A stretch of DNA of 64,000 nucleotides from Blastococcus sp. HT6-4 (GTDB lineage: Bacteria > Actinomycetota > Actinomycetes > Mycobacteriales > Geodermatophilaceae). How positions within the stretch are numbered: the first letter of the stretch is position 1; each line of letters begins with the position of its first letter. Shown here in pieces: positions 24,970 to 33,912 of this stretch. A model generated the notes under the pieces. The model was not told the DNA's origin and did not search any database. It was given only the letters and a program-made list of their open reading frames with translations. The stretch covers positions 3,224,001 through 3,288,000 of the forward strand of contig NZ_CP155551.1 in assembly GCF_039679125.1 (NCBI RefSeq), read 5' to 3'. Both the position numbers and the translations under genes were made by a program.

Positions 24970-27743
24970 GCCTGGTCCTCCCCGAAGGACATCGTGAGCT
25001 GTGCCCGCGCGTCCGCGTCTGCCACGGCCGTAGCGGCCGCGTACTCGATCATGGTTCCGATGGTTCCGGCGTTGCGCTGAACCGCCGTAAGGGCCCTGGC
25101 GACCGGATCGCTGGCCGGCAGCTGCCGGACGATCTCGGCGACGATGGCCCACAGGTGTGCGTCATTGGCCTGTCGGTCCGCGGTGGCCATGACACCGGCG
25201 ACCGCCTCAGTGCCACCGTCGTCCCAGGCCTTCGCCATGGCGCGGGCGACCTCGAAGTTCGAGGACCGCTCACTAACCGCTGCAGGAGCGTCCAGCCGCA
25301 GCTTGAAGCCGCTCTTGCTCTCGGTCAGCAGCGCCCCCCGCAGGTCCTCCAGGCGGAGATTGTCGGCCTGGGCGAGGAACCGCGCCTCACCCTTCGGGAC
25401 GTCCGTGCGGCCGTAGAGCCGCTGCCAGAACACAGCGAAGCGGGTCGGGGCATCGAACGTCTCCAGCGGCAACTGGTCGAGCTTGAGTGCGGTTGCGTCG
25501 CGAACCGCGGTGCGGGCGAGAGTGAGGTAGCGCTCTAGGCCAGCCTGATCCCCAGTCGGCAACAGCACGCTGCTGTACCGGCCGTAGACCTCCATGGCCG
25601 GACCGTAGGCGGCCATCAACTGGTCCGTCAGCGCCAGGCCGTCGGCGTCCCACTCCCGCACGGCTGCCTTGACCGCGGTAGTCACCTCGCGGTCCACCTG
25701 GGCGGCGGTGGCGACCGGCCGCTGCACCGCGGCAACCCGACAGCCGATCGTCACGGTCACCTTGATGCTTGCGACGCCGGTCACTGCCCGTTCGCTGCGA
25801 GAGGGCCACGAGCTCGTGACGACGAAGCCGGCGTCGCGCAGCGCGCCGAGCAGCCGCAGCCAGGCGTCGGGGTCGGAGTGCCCGAACACAACCACGAGGT
25901 GACCGTCCGGCCGGAGGACCCGCTTCGCTTCGGCGAAGGCGCGGCTCAGCATGCGCTCGTAAAACTCGACAGTGCGGTGTTCACCGCCATCTCGTCGGTC
26001 CTTGCCCTTGACGACGATCTCGTCGGTCTTGTCCTGAAGGCCGCCCACTCCGAAAAGGTCCGGGTGTACGTCATGAAGGGCGCGGACGAACCACACGTGG
26101 AACAGGTCGGACGCGTCGGCGTACGGGATCATGTCGTAGTACGGCGGATCGGTGATCACGGCGTTCACGCTGCCGTCCCGGAACGGGAGGGCGACCGCGG
26201 AGGCGCGGCGGAACGTGCCCGGCGTGGGTGTGGGCTGGGTAGCCAGGATTTTCCCGAGCGCGTTCAGACCCGACTTGGCGACACTGCTCCAGGTGCCTGG
26301 CCCCTCCCCGGGCCCTGCCTCCAGGTAGTCGAGGCTGAAGCGGAGCTGCGCCTCGCCGGCGAAGATGTCGTGCGTGTCGACCCGGTTCTGCTCCGCACCG
26401 GTGGGCTTGCCATGCTTGTTGAGACGACTGCCTCGGGTCGCCCGCCGCAACCGGCGCTGCAGGTTGGCAGCGGCGTACGAGGTCAGGGCGACGCTGTAGG
26501 CCTGTGACAGACCAGCGGCAACCAGGTCCTCGTGCACTGCTCGGATGCTGCTGACGAGACTCGCGAAGTACACCTGCTGGCGCGGATTCATGAGGTCGCC
26601 GAAGCGGCGGTAGCCATAACTGAGGGCTTCCACCGTGTTGACGTTGTTGGGCGGGATCGCCTCGTCGGGAACTGCGGAGAACGCTCCGGTCCGCGGCAGC
26701 GCGGACGGGTCCGCGGTGTTGATCGCCCGCAGCTCGTCCGCGCGGGGTGCCCGGAACGTCTTCCTCGGGGTGTCGTCCCCATCAGCGACGGCTACCAGCG
26801 CGTCGCCGAACTGTCCGTTGTTGCCCTTGGCCTTGATCACGTCGAGGGAGTGGGTGTGCTGACAGAACGGGCAGCGCGCCGTCTTCCCCTTGCGCCCCGG
26901 CACAGCCGCCAACGGCGGCTGCTGATCGGGCTGCCCCTCCATCACCTCGGTCGACCATGACTCGCCGTCGACGACGAGTCGGAGCGCCTGCCCCGGATCC
27001 TCAGTTCGCGTGTACGGGTGCCGCAACACGAGAGAGCCGAGAAGGGGAAAAGTCCGACGGCACTGATCACAAGGAATCGTCACCGCCCACAGGTAGGCCC
27101 AGGGAAAACGCCCGTCGGCATTCCGAGGGAAAAGCGGCTCGACGGCCGCCGCGGTCCGCCGACCGACCTCGGCGAGCACGCTACGGACATCACGCAACAG
27201 CTTGGGCTCGTCGGAGCTGAATAACCCTTCGTCGCCACGATCGCCAAAGGGCAAGTCGGGCTCACCGGACCAGTCGCGGAACGGGTAGTCCGCAAGAAGG
27301 CGCCCGCCCAGAGTTGCGACAGGGCTGAGGTCGGTTCCGACAGCCCGGGCGCCACAACGGGTCGCCTCCAACGGGATGATTCCGCGTCCGGAGAACAGGT
27401 CCAGGACGACCGGAGGCTTACCGCCGAACTCGCTGGCGATCACGGTCTGGAGCCGCCGCAGGGCGTCTGCGGATCCGGCAAGCGCGGAGACAACGTCCTC
27501 TTGCACCGCCTGGCTGCTCGGCAGAAGTGTTGTGAGCACGGCGGCACGGGCCTGGGCGGTAGGTCGGGACGCGAACCACGTGAACAGCGCCTTCTCCGCG
27601 AGACCAGATCCGGCCGGGGACCGGACCGCATCATCAACGGCGGCGACTGGAAACCAGTGGTCGATCAGGCGCTCCTGCATGCCGGGGACAGTGCCGACGT
27701 CGCTCGTTGTGTCAGTCGTCCGCGCGAGTTCGTCGATACTCAC
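24966..27743 (-). CDS. DUF1156-type DNA methyltransferase
   Basis: The 925-residue protein begins with the DUF1156 signature (ERLIDHWFPV... and FTWFASRPTAQARAAVLTTL). It has AdoMet motif I VLDLFSGRGIIPLEATRCGA (residues 114-133) and catalytic motif IV DPPYYD (532-537), typical of N6-adenine or N4-cytosine methylation. Two Cys pairs (CDQC near 224 and CPFC near 289) suggest a zinc-binding insert, probably for recognition. The GTG start overlaps the helicase stop (GTGA), and the gene is itself coupled to the ATPase. The large size and extra domains exclude an ordinary orphan methylase. It likely marks self DNA for a restriction-like system. Confidence 0.88.
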   Translation of the reverse strand: MSIDELARTTDTTSDVGTVPGMQERLIDHWFPVAAVDDAVRSPAGSGLAEKALFTWFASRPTAQARAAVLTTLLPSSQAVQEDVVSALAGSADALRRLQTVIASEFGGKPPVVLDLFSGRGIIPLEATRCGARAVGTDLSPVATLGGRLLADYPFRDWSGEPDLPFGDRGDEGLFSSDEPKLLRDVRSVLAEVGRRTAAAVEPLFPRNADGRFPWAYLWAVTIPCDQCRRTFPLLGSLVLRHPYTRTEDPGQALRLVVDGESWSTEVMEGQPDQQPPLAAVPGRKGKTARCPFCQHTHSLDVIKAKGNNGQFGDALVAVADGDDTPRKTFRAPRADELRAINTADPSALPRTGAFSAVPDEAIPPNNVNTVEALSYGYRRFGDLMNPRQQVYFASLVSSIRAVHEDLVAAGLSQAYSVALTSYAAANLQRRLRRATRGSRLNKHGKPTGAEQNRVDTHDIFAGEAQLRFSLDYLEAGPGEGPGTWSSVAKSGLNALGKILATQPTPTPGTFRRASAVALPFRDGSVNAVITDPPYYDMIPYADASDLFHVWFVRALHDVHPDLFGVGGLQDKTDEIVVKGKDRRDGGEHRTVEFYERMLSRAFAEAKRVLRPDGHLVVVFGHSDPDAWLRLLGALRDAGFVVTSSWPSRSERAVTGVASIKVTVTIGCRVAAVQRPVATAAQVDREVTTAVKAAVREWDADGLALTDQLMAAYGPAMEVYGRYSSVLLPTGDQAGLERYLTLARTAVRDATALKLDQLPLETFDAPTRFAVFWQRLYGRTDVPKGEARFLAQADNLRLEDLRGALLTESKSGFKLRLDAPAAVSERSSNFEVARAMAKAWDDGGTEAVAGVMATADRQANDAHLWAIVAEIVRQLPASDPVARALTAVQRNAGTIGTMIEYAAATAVADADARAQLTMSFGEDQA

Positions 27744-30700
27744 TGTTCGCCCTTCATCAGTCGCTTCAGGTCGGTGACCTTGATCTGGAACCGTTCGATT
27801 CGACGCGGCCCGGCGACCAGCTGCCCGGCCGGATCCTGCGCGCGGAGGACGACCGTCGGCGCGGTGGCGCAGTTCGTCACCACGTACAGCCAGTAGTCCT
27901 CGCCCCGCTGCTGCGCCTGGGCCCACTCGTGCTGCTCCAGCCAGACCGGCGCCAGGTCGGCCTGGAAGCCCTTGACCTCCACCAGCCGCTGCTCGCCGGT
28001 GTGCTTGTGGCGGGCGAACAGGTCGTACCCGACACCGGCCGTCTGCCGGTCGTCGACGACGTAGCCCAGCCGCTCGAGCTCCTCCAGCACGGTCGCGATG
28101 GCGACCGTCTCACTGTCGGGGTCGTAGCCGAGCTCGGTGCTGCGGGCGCCGGCGGCTACCTGCGCCCAGCCGATCAGCCGCGGCGCGGTGCTGGTGACCT
28201 TGCCGATGTCCTCCAGCTGCCGCAGGCGGTCGGCCTTGAGCGCGGCGAAGGCTTCGCGTCGCTCGCGGCGGACGTCGGCGGGCAGTTCGTCGAGCTCGTC
28301 GAGGTAGCGGTACTCGACCTGGTCCAGTTGCTCGCGGGCCTTCACCACCCAGGCGGTGCGCTCGGTGCGGACGCGCTCGACCTCACGGGTCAGTGCGACC
28401 TGCGCCTGCGCCATGCCCTCGGTGCGCATCGCTGGCGGCAGGGTCGGCGACGCCGGCGTCCCGGTGGTGTCCGGGCGCAGCGTCATCAGCGACTCCCACG
28501 CGATCTCGAACGCGCCTGCGCCGGAGAATCGGACCAGTAGCGGCGCCTTGCGGCGGTGTCGGCGGACACCGTCGTGCGCCTCAACGTCAGCGTCGTAGAG
28601 CAGCAGCGTGTAGCCGGTCAGCGCGGCGGTGTCGACCAGCTGGGTGCCGCGGATGAGCTCGGTCGCGCCCTCGGCCAGGGCCAGGTCGACCAGCTCGGCG
28701 AACGGCTCCTCGGTCGGCCCGAGCACGACGACGTCGTCGAGCCCCTGGGCGCCATCGTTGATCGCCTGCCGCACCGAGGCGCCGTCGGCGGCCACCAGTC
28801 GCTCAAGGCCACCGCCGAGCGCGGGCGGCAGGGGCACCGGCGCGGTGACCTCCCGGATGCCCTTGGCCGGCCCCGGGCCCAGCGCCCAGGTGCGGGCGCG
28901 GGCCAGCTGGTCGACGAATGCGTCGACGATGACCGGGTTGATCGCCTCTAACCGGTCGGCGCGGAACCGGGCCATCGCCTCGGCGGTGTTGGCCGGGGTG
29001 TGCAGCCGGTCCTCGTCGGCGACGAGCTCGCGGGCGACGTCGAGGAGTTCCTGCGCGCCGGGCACCGGCACGTGCGTCGCTCCGCCGCCGCGCTGGGCCT
29101 CGACCAGGGCGCGGCCGTAGTCGAAGCCGGCGCGGGCAGCGGTGGCGTCGAGCAGATCGAAGATCCGTCCACCCAGCGACTGCCCGGCCGCCTCAAGGTT
29201 GGACAGCATGACCTCCTGGACCCGCCCTTCGCGGGTGGCTGGGGCGACCAGATGGTAGATGTGCACCGGGTTCTTCTGGCCGATGCGGTGCAGTCGGCCC
29301 ATGCGCTGCTCGAGGCGGACCAGTGACCAGGGGATGTCCCAGTCGAGCATCACGTGAGCGGACTGCAGGTCGATGCCCTCACCGCCGGCGTCGGTGCTGA
29401 CGAGCACCTGGAACTGGTTGTCGAGGAACCGCTGCTGCAGCTGGTCGCGTTCCCGGTGGCCGACGGCGCCCTCGAGGGTGTCGACGGTGAACCCAGCGTC
29501 GGCGAACATGCCGGTCAGCCAGCGGGCGGTGTCGGCGAACTCGGTGAATACCAGCAGCTGGCCCTCGCCGGGTCGGATGCCGTGCCGCTCCATCAGCTCG
29601 CAGGCGCGGTCCCACTTCGTCGGCGATGCGACGGCGGCCTTCTCCAGGGTGTCCAGGACCCCGGTGATCCGCTCGAGTTCCTTGCCCTTGTCCTTGCTGC
29701 GGGCACCGACGACCGTCTCCTCGGCGCGCTGCCAGGCGTCGTCGTCGGCGACCTCGAACTGCCAGTCGCCGCCGGTGCCGTCGACGAACTCCTCGGGGAC
29801 CGGGGCGTCGGTGCGGCCGCTGGCCGGACCACGCAGCGCCGCCTCCCGGCGGCGGATGGTGGAGGCGGCCGCGACGATGGAGGACGCGGCGCGCTTGCCG
29901 TAGATGGACCGGGCCAGGGTGGCGTTCTCGCCGTAGAAGCTGTCGACGTAGTCCATGACCGCGACATACGCGGCCTCCTCCGGCCCGGTGAGGTCAATCT
30001 CGATGGTCTCGGCGTAGCGCGGCGGGAACAGCGGCCGGCCCTCGAGGTCCTTGAGCTCCTCCTTCATCCGCCGCAGGAATGACAGGGTGCTCGGCCGCAG
30101 CGCGGTGTCGTACTCGGTCTGCCGTGGATCCCAGGGGTACAGCGTCGGGTCCAGCAGGTTCAGCAGCCCGCGGAAGAAGTGTTCCTTCCCCCGGTGCGGT
30201 GTGGCGGTCAGCAGCAGGAGGTGGTGGGTGCGCACCGACAGCTCACGCGCGGCGGTGAGGTACTGCGAGGTCGGGGTGAGCCGGTGCGCCTCGTCGAACA
30301 CCGCCAGCGACCAGGAGGCGCGGGCGCCGGCGACCTTGCGGCGGACGTCATTGTTGTAGGTAAACAGGTCCACCGACACCACCCACACGCTGACCCGCGG
30401 GTCGAGCTCCTTCGGATCGCGAGCCAGTTCCGGGGTGAGCCGGTCGGCCTCGATGGCGAAGTAGCGGCGCAGGTCCCGCCGCCACTTCTCGACCAGGTGC
30501 GCGGGCACGACGATGACCGTCCGCCCGGGGATGAGGCCGCGCCGAGTGCCCTCGGCGAGGTACATGCCGGTCATGATCGTCTTGCCTGTGCCCGGTTCGT
30601 CGGCCAGCAGGAACCGCAGCCGGGGCTGGGCCAGCATGTGGGTGAAGACGGCCTCGTCCTGATGGGCGAAGGGCTTCAGCGGCCGGGTGGCCAGCACCGC

Positions 30701-30970
30701 AGACCGGATCCGCGGCACGGCGTGCTGCATCCACCGGCCCCACAGACCGGTCAGCGCCCGCTCGGGATGCCCGCCGGCGTCGTTGATCGGCACGTGCGCG
30801 CGGGCCAGGTCGGCGGCGTCCAACGACGCCCGGTCCAGCGACCCGTCGCTGCGGGTGAAGATCAGCTCTGCCCCGGACGGGGTGGGCGTTGCCGCGATTA
30901 CCGTGACGAGCTCACCGTCGACGGTCACCTGCGCACCCGCCTCGGGCAGCGCGCTGGGCATGCTCGTCAC
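27740..30970 (-). CDS. SNF2-type helicase with C-terminal DUF3883 nuclease-like domain
   Basis: The 1076-residue protein carries superfamily 2 motifs: LADEPGTGKTIMTGMYLAEG (Walker A, 124-131), VFDEAHRL (226-229), LLTATPHRG (about 254-260), and the C-terminal RecA motifs STDAGGEGIDLQ and EQRMGRLHRIGQ. After a long helical linker, the last 130 residues form DUF3883 (GYVVDDRQTAGVGYDLFA and LVEVKGF). There the Asp...Glu-Val-Lys pattern matches a PD-(D/E)xK nuclease fold, near residues 985-999. The GTG start has GGAGGAACCT before it. It is first in the three-gene operon. The expected role is translocation along DNA and possible cleavage; nuclease activity is inferred only from the EVK motif. Confidence 0.9.
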   Translation of the reverse strand: MTSMPSALPEAGAQVTVDGELVTVIAATPTPSGAELIFTRSDGSLDRASLDAADLARAHVPINDAGGHPERALTGLWGRWMQHAVPRIRSAVLATRPLKPFAHQDEAVFTHMLAQPRLRFLLADEPGTGKTIMTGMYLAEGTRRGLIPGRTVIVVPAHLVEKWRRDLRRYFAIEADRLTPELARDPKELDPRVSVWVVSVDLFTYNNDVRRKVAGARASWSLAVFDEAHRLTPTSQYLTAARELSVRTHHLLLLTATPHRGKEHFFRGLLNLLDPTLYPWDPRQTEYDTALRPSTLSFLRRMKEELKDLEGRPLFPPRYAETIEIDLTGPEEAAYVAVMDYVDSFYGENATLARSIYGKRAASSIVAAASTIRRREAALRGPASGRTDAPVPEEFVDGTGGDWQFEVADDDAWQRAEETVVGARSKDKGKELERITGVLDTLEKAAVASPTKWDRACELMERHGIRPGEGQLLVFTEFADTARWLTGMFADAGFTVDTLEGAVGHRERDQLQQRFLDNQFQVLVSTDAGGEGIDLQSAHVMLDWDIPWSLVRLEQRMGRLHRIGQKNPVHIYHLVAPATREGRVQEVMLSNLEAAGQSLGGRIFDLLDATAARAGFDYGRALVEAQRGGGATHVPVPGAQELLDVARELVADEDRLHTPANTAEAMARFRADRLEAINPVIVDAFVDQLARARTWALGPGPAKGIREVTAPVPLPPALGGGLERLVAADGASVRQAINDGAQGLDDVVVLGPTEEPFAELVDLALAEGATELIRGTQLVDTAALTGYTLLLYDADVEAHDGVRRHRRKAPLLVRFSGAGAFEIAWESLMTLRPDTTGTPASPTLPPAMRTEGMAQAQVALTREVERVRTERTAWVVKAREQLDQVEYRYLDELDELPADVRRERREAFAALKADRLRQLEDIGKVTSTAPRLIGWAQVAAGARSTELGYDPDSETVAIATVLEELERLGYVVDDRQTAGVGYDLFARHKHTGEQRLVEVKGFQADLAPVWLEQHEWAQAQQRGEDYWLYVVTNCATAPTVVLRAQDPAGQLVAGPRRIERFQIKVTDLKRLMKGEQ

Positions 30971-31472
30971 AGGTTCCTCCCCGTAGTCACCGGCGGTACC
31001 GTGCCGTTCGCCGGACGCCGCCGCACCGATCCTGCTGGGGGCAGCGTGTCGACGGTAGGGGACGCAGCACTCAGGGCATCCGATCGGGGACCGCGCGTCA
31101 GCCGCGGCGCCTCACAGGTCGCGCCGACCCCACCGGTGCCAGGCCCTGGTGGGGCGCATCCACCGGGCACCACCACCGTCGGGAGCATCGCTCACCTATC
31201 TGGTGGGCCGGACTCCAGACCAGCTCCGACGCGCGCGGTAGGGGCTCCGGCAGCGAGCGGATGGACACCCAGCTACCACCCGTGCCGAGCCTCTAACGTT
31301 CCGTCCCGACTCGCACCCCGCTAGGCGGTCGGGGATGAAGTTATTGACGGCCGCTGTTCTGGCCCCGAATGGTGGCGCCCGAAGGCTGGCGCCGGGCCGG
31401 CCCTTCAGCTCGCGGGGGTTCCTGGTGCCGATTGCGCAGCATCTCCGACGGCCACCGCGCCGAGCAGGGGAC
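30971..31472. other. Intergenic region between divergent units
   Basis: About 500 bases between the helicase start and the next lipoprotein start. The region should hold the operon promoter and the lipoprotein promoter. It contains a short imperfect hairpin (CCCCACC...GGTGGGG around 31,130-31,155). I see no gene and no convincing promoter hexamers. Confidence 0.5.
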
Positions 31473-32771
31473 GTGCGGCCCAGCCGCGCCGCGGCCGAAC
31501 GTAAAACCTCGCTCGGTGTAGGCATGGTCGTCGCGCTACTGATCTCCGGCTGCCAGGACACCGCGCCGGCAACGCGGGAGGACGAAGCTGCGGGACCAAG
31601 CACGGAGTCTTCGGTGGTCACTTCGCCAGCGGTCCCGGCGGACGATGAGCAGGGCCACGCGCAGTCCCCCATGGCTGACGCCGGTGCCGGTGACTACGTC
31701 ACAGTGCTGTGCGCCGGGCTGGGTGAACTGACCGCCACCACCGAACGCATGGAGGGTATGGATCTCTCCAATGTGGAGCATGTGGACCCGGCGGACGCGG
31801 TGGCCCTGCAGACGTTCTCCGACGAGGTGACCACGGTGTTGTCGACGCTCCGGGACTCCGTGGACGGCACGTCCCCAGATTTCGAAGGTGGGGATGAGCT
31901 AGCCCAGCGGACCGCTGGGCTGTTGGCAGACGCCGAGCAGCTCGCCCGCCAGATCAGCGCAACCATCCGCTCCCTTGATCCGGCCGCTCCCGACTACGGG
32001 TTCCGGCTCACCGGGCAGGCCATCGGCTTCTTGGGGGTGGCGCTGCCGCTCCTGCAGATCATCGCGGCCAAAGAGGTCATCGTCGACGGCGCCGCCCCCG
32101 GGAACGGATTGACCGAGGAGGTCATCGCGAGTCCTGGGTCGTTGGCCTTCTACCGCGAGGCGCGGGATAAGCCCGGCTGCGCTTGGATGTTCACGACAGT
32201 CGATCGCGCCACCCTCGACGCGCTCGTCGACGGCGGCGGCCCTGCAGGATCGGGCACCACCGGTGAGCTGGACGGTAGCGCCGCGGTCGGAGCGAACATC
32301 GCAGAGGTGGACATCGCGCAGCTGGCCATCGCCGAGGTTCCGAGTCTGTGCGATCACGAGCCCGGACAGCTGGCCAACGGCAGACTGCCGGTGGACGACC
32401 CGTCGGCCGGGTTCGTCTCTCTGGTGCTGCAGCCGGCTGGAGGCGTGCCGGGGCCGCTGCTGGCCGATGTCACCGGAGACGGGCGCACGGATGCTGTTGT
32501 GGTTGCCGAGTGCAGCGCCGGTGGAGTGTCGTGGCCGATGCACTTGCTGCTCTACGGCCCAGGCCCGGAGTTCCTCGGCGCGGTCGACCTCGGCCCGCAC
32601 ACCGCCGGCTTCGAGCACGCCGACGTATCCGGTCTGACGGCTGACGGTTCCGATGTGGCGGTCACATGGGCCGGATACGACGGCGCCGGCGGCAATCCGT
32701 TGCTCTTCGCCGGGACTCTGCGCTACGACGGCACCCAGCTGCAGCTGGTCGACTCCTTCGCCGTCGGCTGA
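31473..32771 (+). CDS. Lipoprotein with FG-GAP/calcium-loop-like motif, 432 aa
   Basis: The GTG (with AGGGGAC upstream) gives VRPSRAAAERKTSLGVGMVV and then ALLISGC, a signal peptide with lipobox LISGC and an acidic Ser/Thr/Pro linker after it. The first domain (residues 70-230) is helical (LADAEQLARQISATIRSLDP). The second half contains LADVTGDGRTDAVVVAECS, a D-x-D/GxD calcium-binding loop of the FG-GAP/VCBS type found in adhesins and beta-propellers, and a beta-rich C-terminus. It is extracellular and lipid-anchored. It is followed by another lipoprotein in the same direction. Function unknown. Confidence 0.75.
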   Translation: MRPSRAAAERKTSLGVGMVVALLISGCQDTAPATREDEAAGPSTESSVVTSPAVPADDEQGHAQSPMADAGAGDYVTVLCAGLGELTATTERMEGMDLSNVEHVDPADAVALQTFSDEVTTVLSTLRDSVDGTSPDFEGGDELAQRTAGLLADAEQLARQISATIRSLDPAAPDYGFRLTGQAIGFLGVALPLLQIIAAKEVIVDGAAPGNGLTEEVIASPGSLAFYREARDKPGCAWMFTTVDRATLDALVDGGGPAGSGTTGELDGSAAVGANIAEVDIAQLAIAEVPSLCDHEPGQLANGRLPVDDPSAGFVSLVLQPAGGVPGPLLADVTGDGRTDAVVVAECSAGGVSWPMHLLLYGPGPEFLGAVDLGPHTAGFEHADVSGLTADGSDVAVTWAGYDGAGGNPLLFAGTLRYDGTQLQLVDSFAVG

Positions 32772-32960
32772 CGTTGCACGCGTTGGAGTCTTTCCGAGGT
32801 GCCACTAGTGCCTCCGGTTCGCCGGCTCGTCCGTCGACCCGGAAGACGTGCCCCGCGGCCGCGGCTGTCTTCGGCACCGAATCCTCGACCGGGAAACCCG
32901 GTAGAACCCTCGATCGTCCCTGATTGCCAACTCGGCACCGACACTCAGATGGGCGTTGAC

Positions 32961-33704
32961 ATGACCCGAACCCTCCGGTCGGCCGTGGTAGCCTCGATCG
33001 CCTCCGTCCTCGTGGCCTGCGGCGGAGAAGGTTCAGAGCCGGCCGAGCCGGAGGCTGCTGCGCCAGCCGAGTCGAGCTCGGCGGAGCCCTCGCCACCGGC
33101 GGCACAGGAGCCGTCACCGACCCCGGCAGCAACCGGTGCGGTGAGCTACCACAACACCTTCGCGATCGAGGACGCCGCCGGCTACACCTACGACGTCCGG
33201 CTCGACTTGGACATGCTCGAGCCGGCGACCAGCATCGAGAACTCACCGCCTGGCGAGGCCGAGATCATTTGGAACGGCACCGAAACGGTCAACGTCTCCA
33301 ACACCACCCCGGGACGCAACGCACCCGGACCCGGCGTCGGATTCGGGGTGGGGGCGCTGTACCGCGCCGACGGCCCGTTCTGCACCTACGCCTACGGGCT
33401 GGGATACACCACGCAAGTCACACTCGAGGCGCCGACCGCCGGTGAACACTGCTACTTCTCGCTGGCCAACAAGATCACTGATCGAACCAGCTTCCATAGC
33501 GTTCCTGAGCAGGACGTGCCGGCGATCATGGCCGACCTCGCCGCGCCGGCGTTCGTGGTCGCGATCGTCGATGGCGTTCCGCGAGACGTGCAGATCGACG
33601 GTGCGGGACCGACCTGCAACCTGGACCGCCCCGAGCTCAGCGGCAGTGTGCCGCGCATCTTTCACTCCGAGCCGGCCGGGGTCGCCTGCCCGCCGTCGAC
33701 GTAG
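32961..33704 (+). CDS. Lipoprotein, 247 aa
   Basis: The signal peptide MTRTLRSAVVASIASVLVAC has lipobox LVAC and GG after the Cys, then a long Glu/Pro/Ala/Ser linker. The mature domain is beta-rich (YTYDVRLDLDMLEPATSI, WNGTETVNVSNTTPGRN) with conserved-looking cysteines (PFCTYAYG, EHCYFSLAN, TCNLDRPEL, GVACPPST). The layout resembles immunoglobulin-like secreted proteins. Starts at 32,949 or 32,961 are possible; neither has a strong ribosome binding site. It may be co-transcribed with the lipoprotein ending 190 bp upstream. Confidence 0.7.
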   Translation: MTRTLRSAVVASIASVLVACGGEGSEPAEPEAAAPAESSSAEPSPPAAQEPSPTPAATGAVSYHNTFAIEDAAGYTYDVRLDLDMLEPATSIENSPPGEAEIIWNGTETVNVSNTTPGRNAPGPGVGFGVGALYRADGPFCTYAYGLGYTTQVTLEAPTAGEHCYFSLANKITDRTSFHSVPEQDVPAIMADLAAPAFVVAIVDGVPRDVQIDGAGPTCNLDRPELSGSVPRIFHSEPAGVACPPST

Positions 33705-33912
33705 CCGATACCGGTCACCACCGTGGTGGGGGCGCGGCCGGGATGAGCGATACGCCGCTGCCCGGCAGCGCTCCGCGCAGTGGCTCACCGGCTTTGGGAG
33801 ACCTGCACGGGTCTTGCCGAGTTGACCCGAACCTCGGCCGGCTGCCGGGCCGTCCGAGGATGATCGCCCTGGCCCGTGGTTGCGGTCGGCTCGTGCGGCC
33901 GGCAGCCGTCAA

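Noticed and set aside
21931..25080. Long plus-strand frame (about 1050 codons) opposite the DUF499 ATPase
   Set aside because: Antisense of the GTGA-coupled ATPase gene; Val/Leu/Asp/His-rich shadow composition and no motif.
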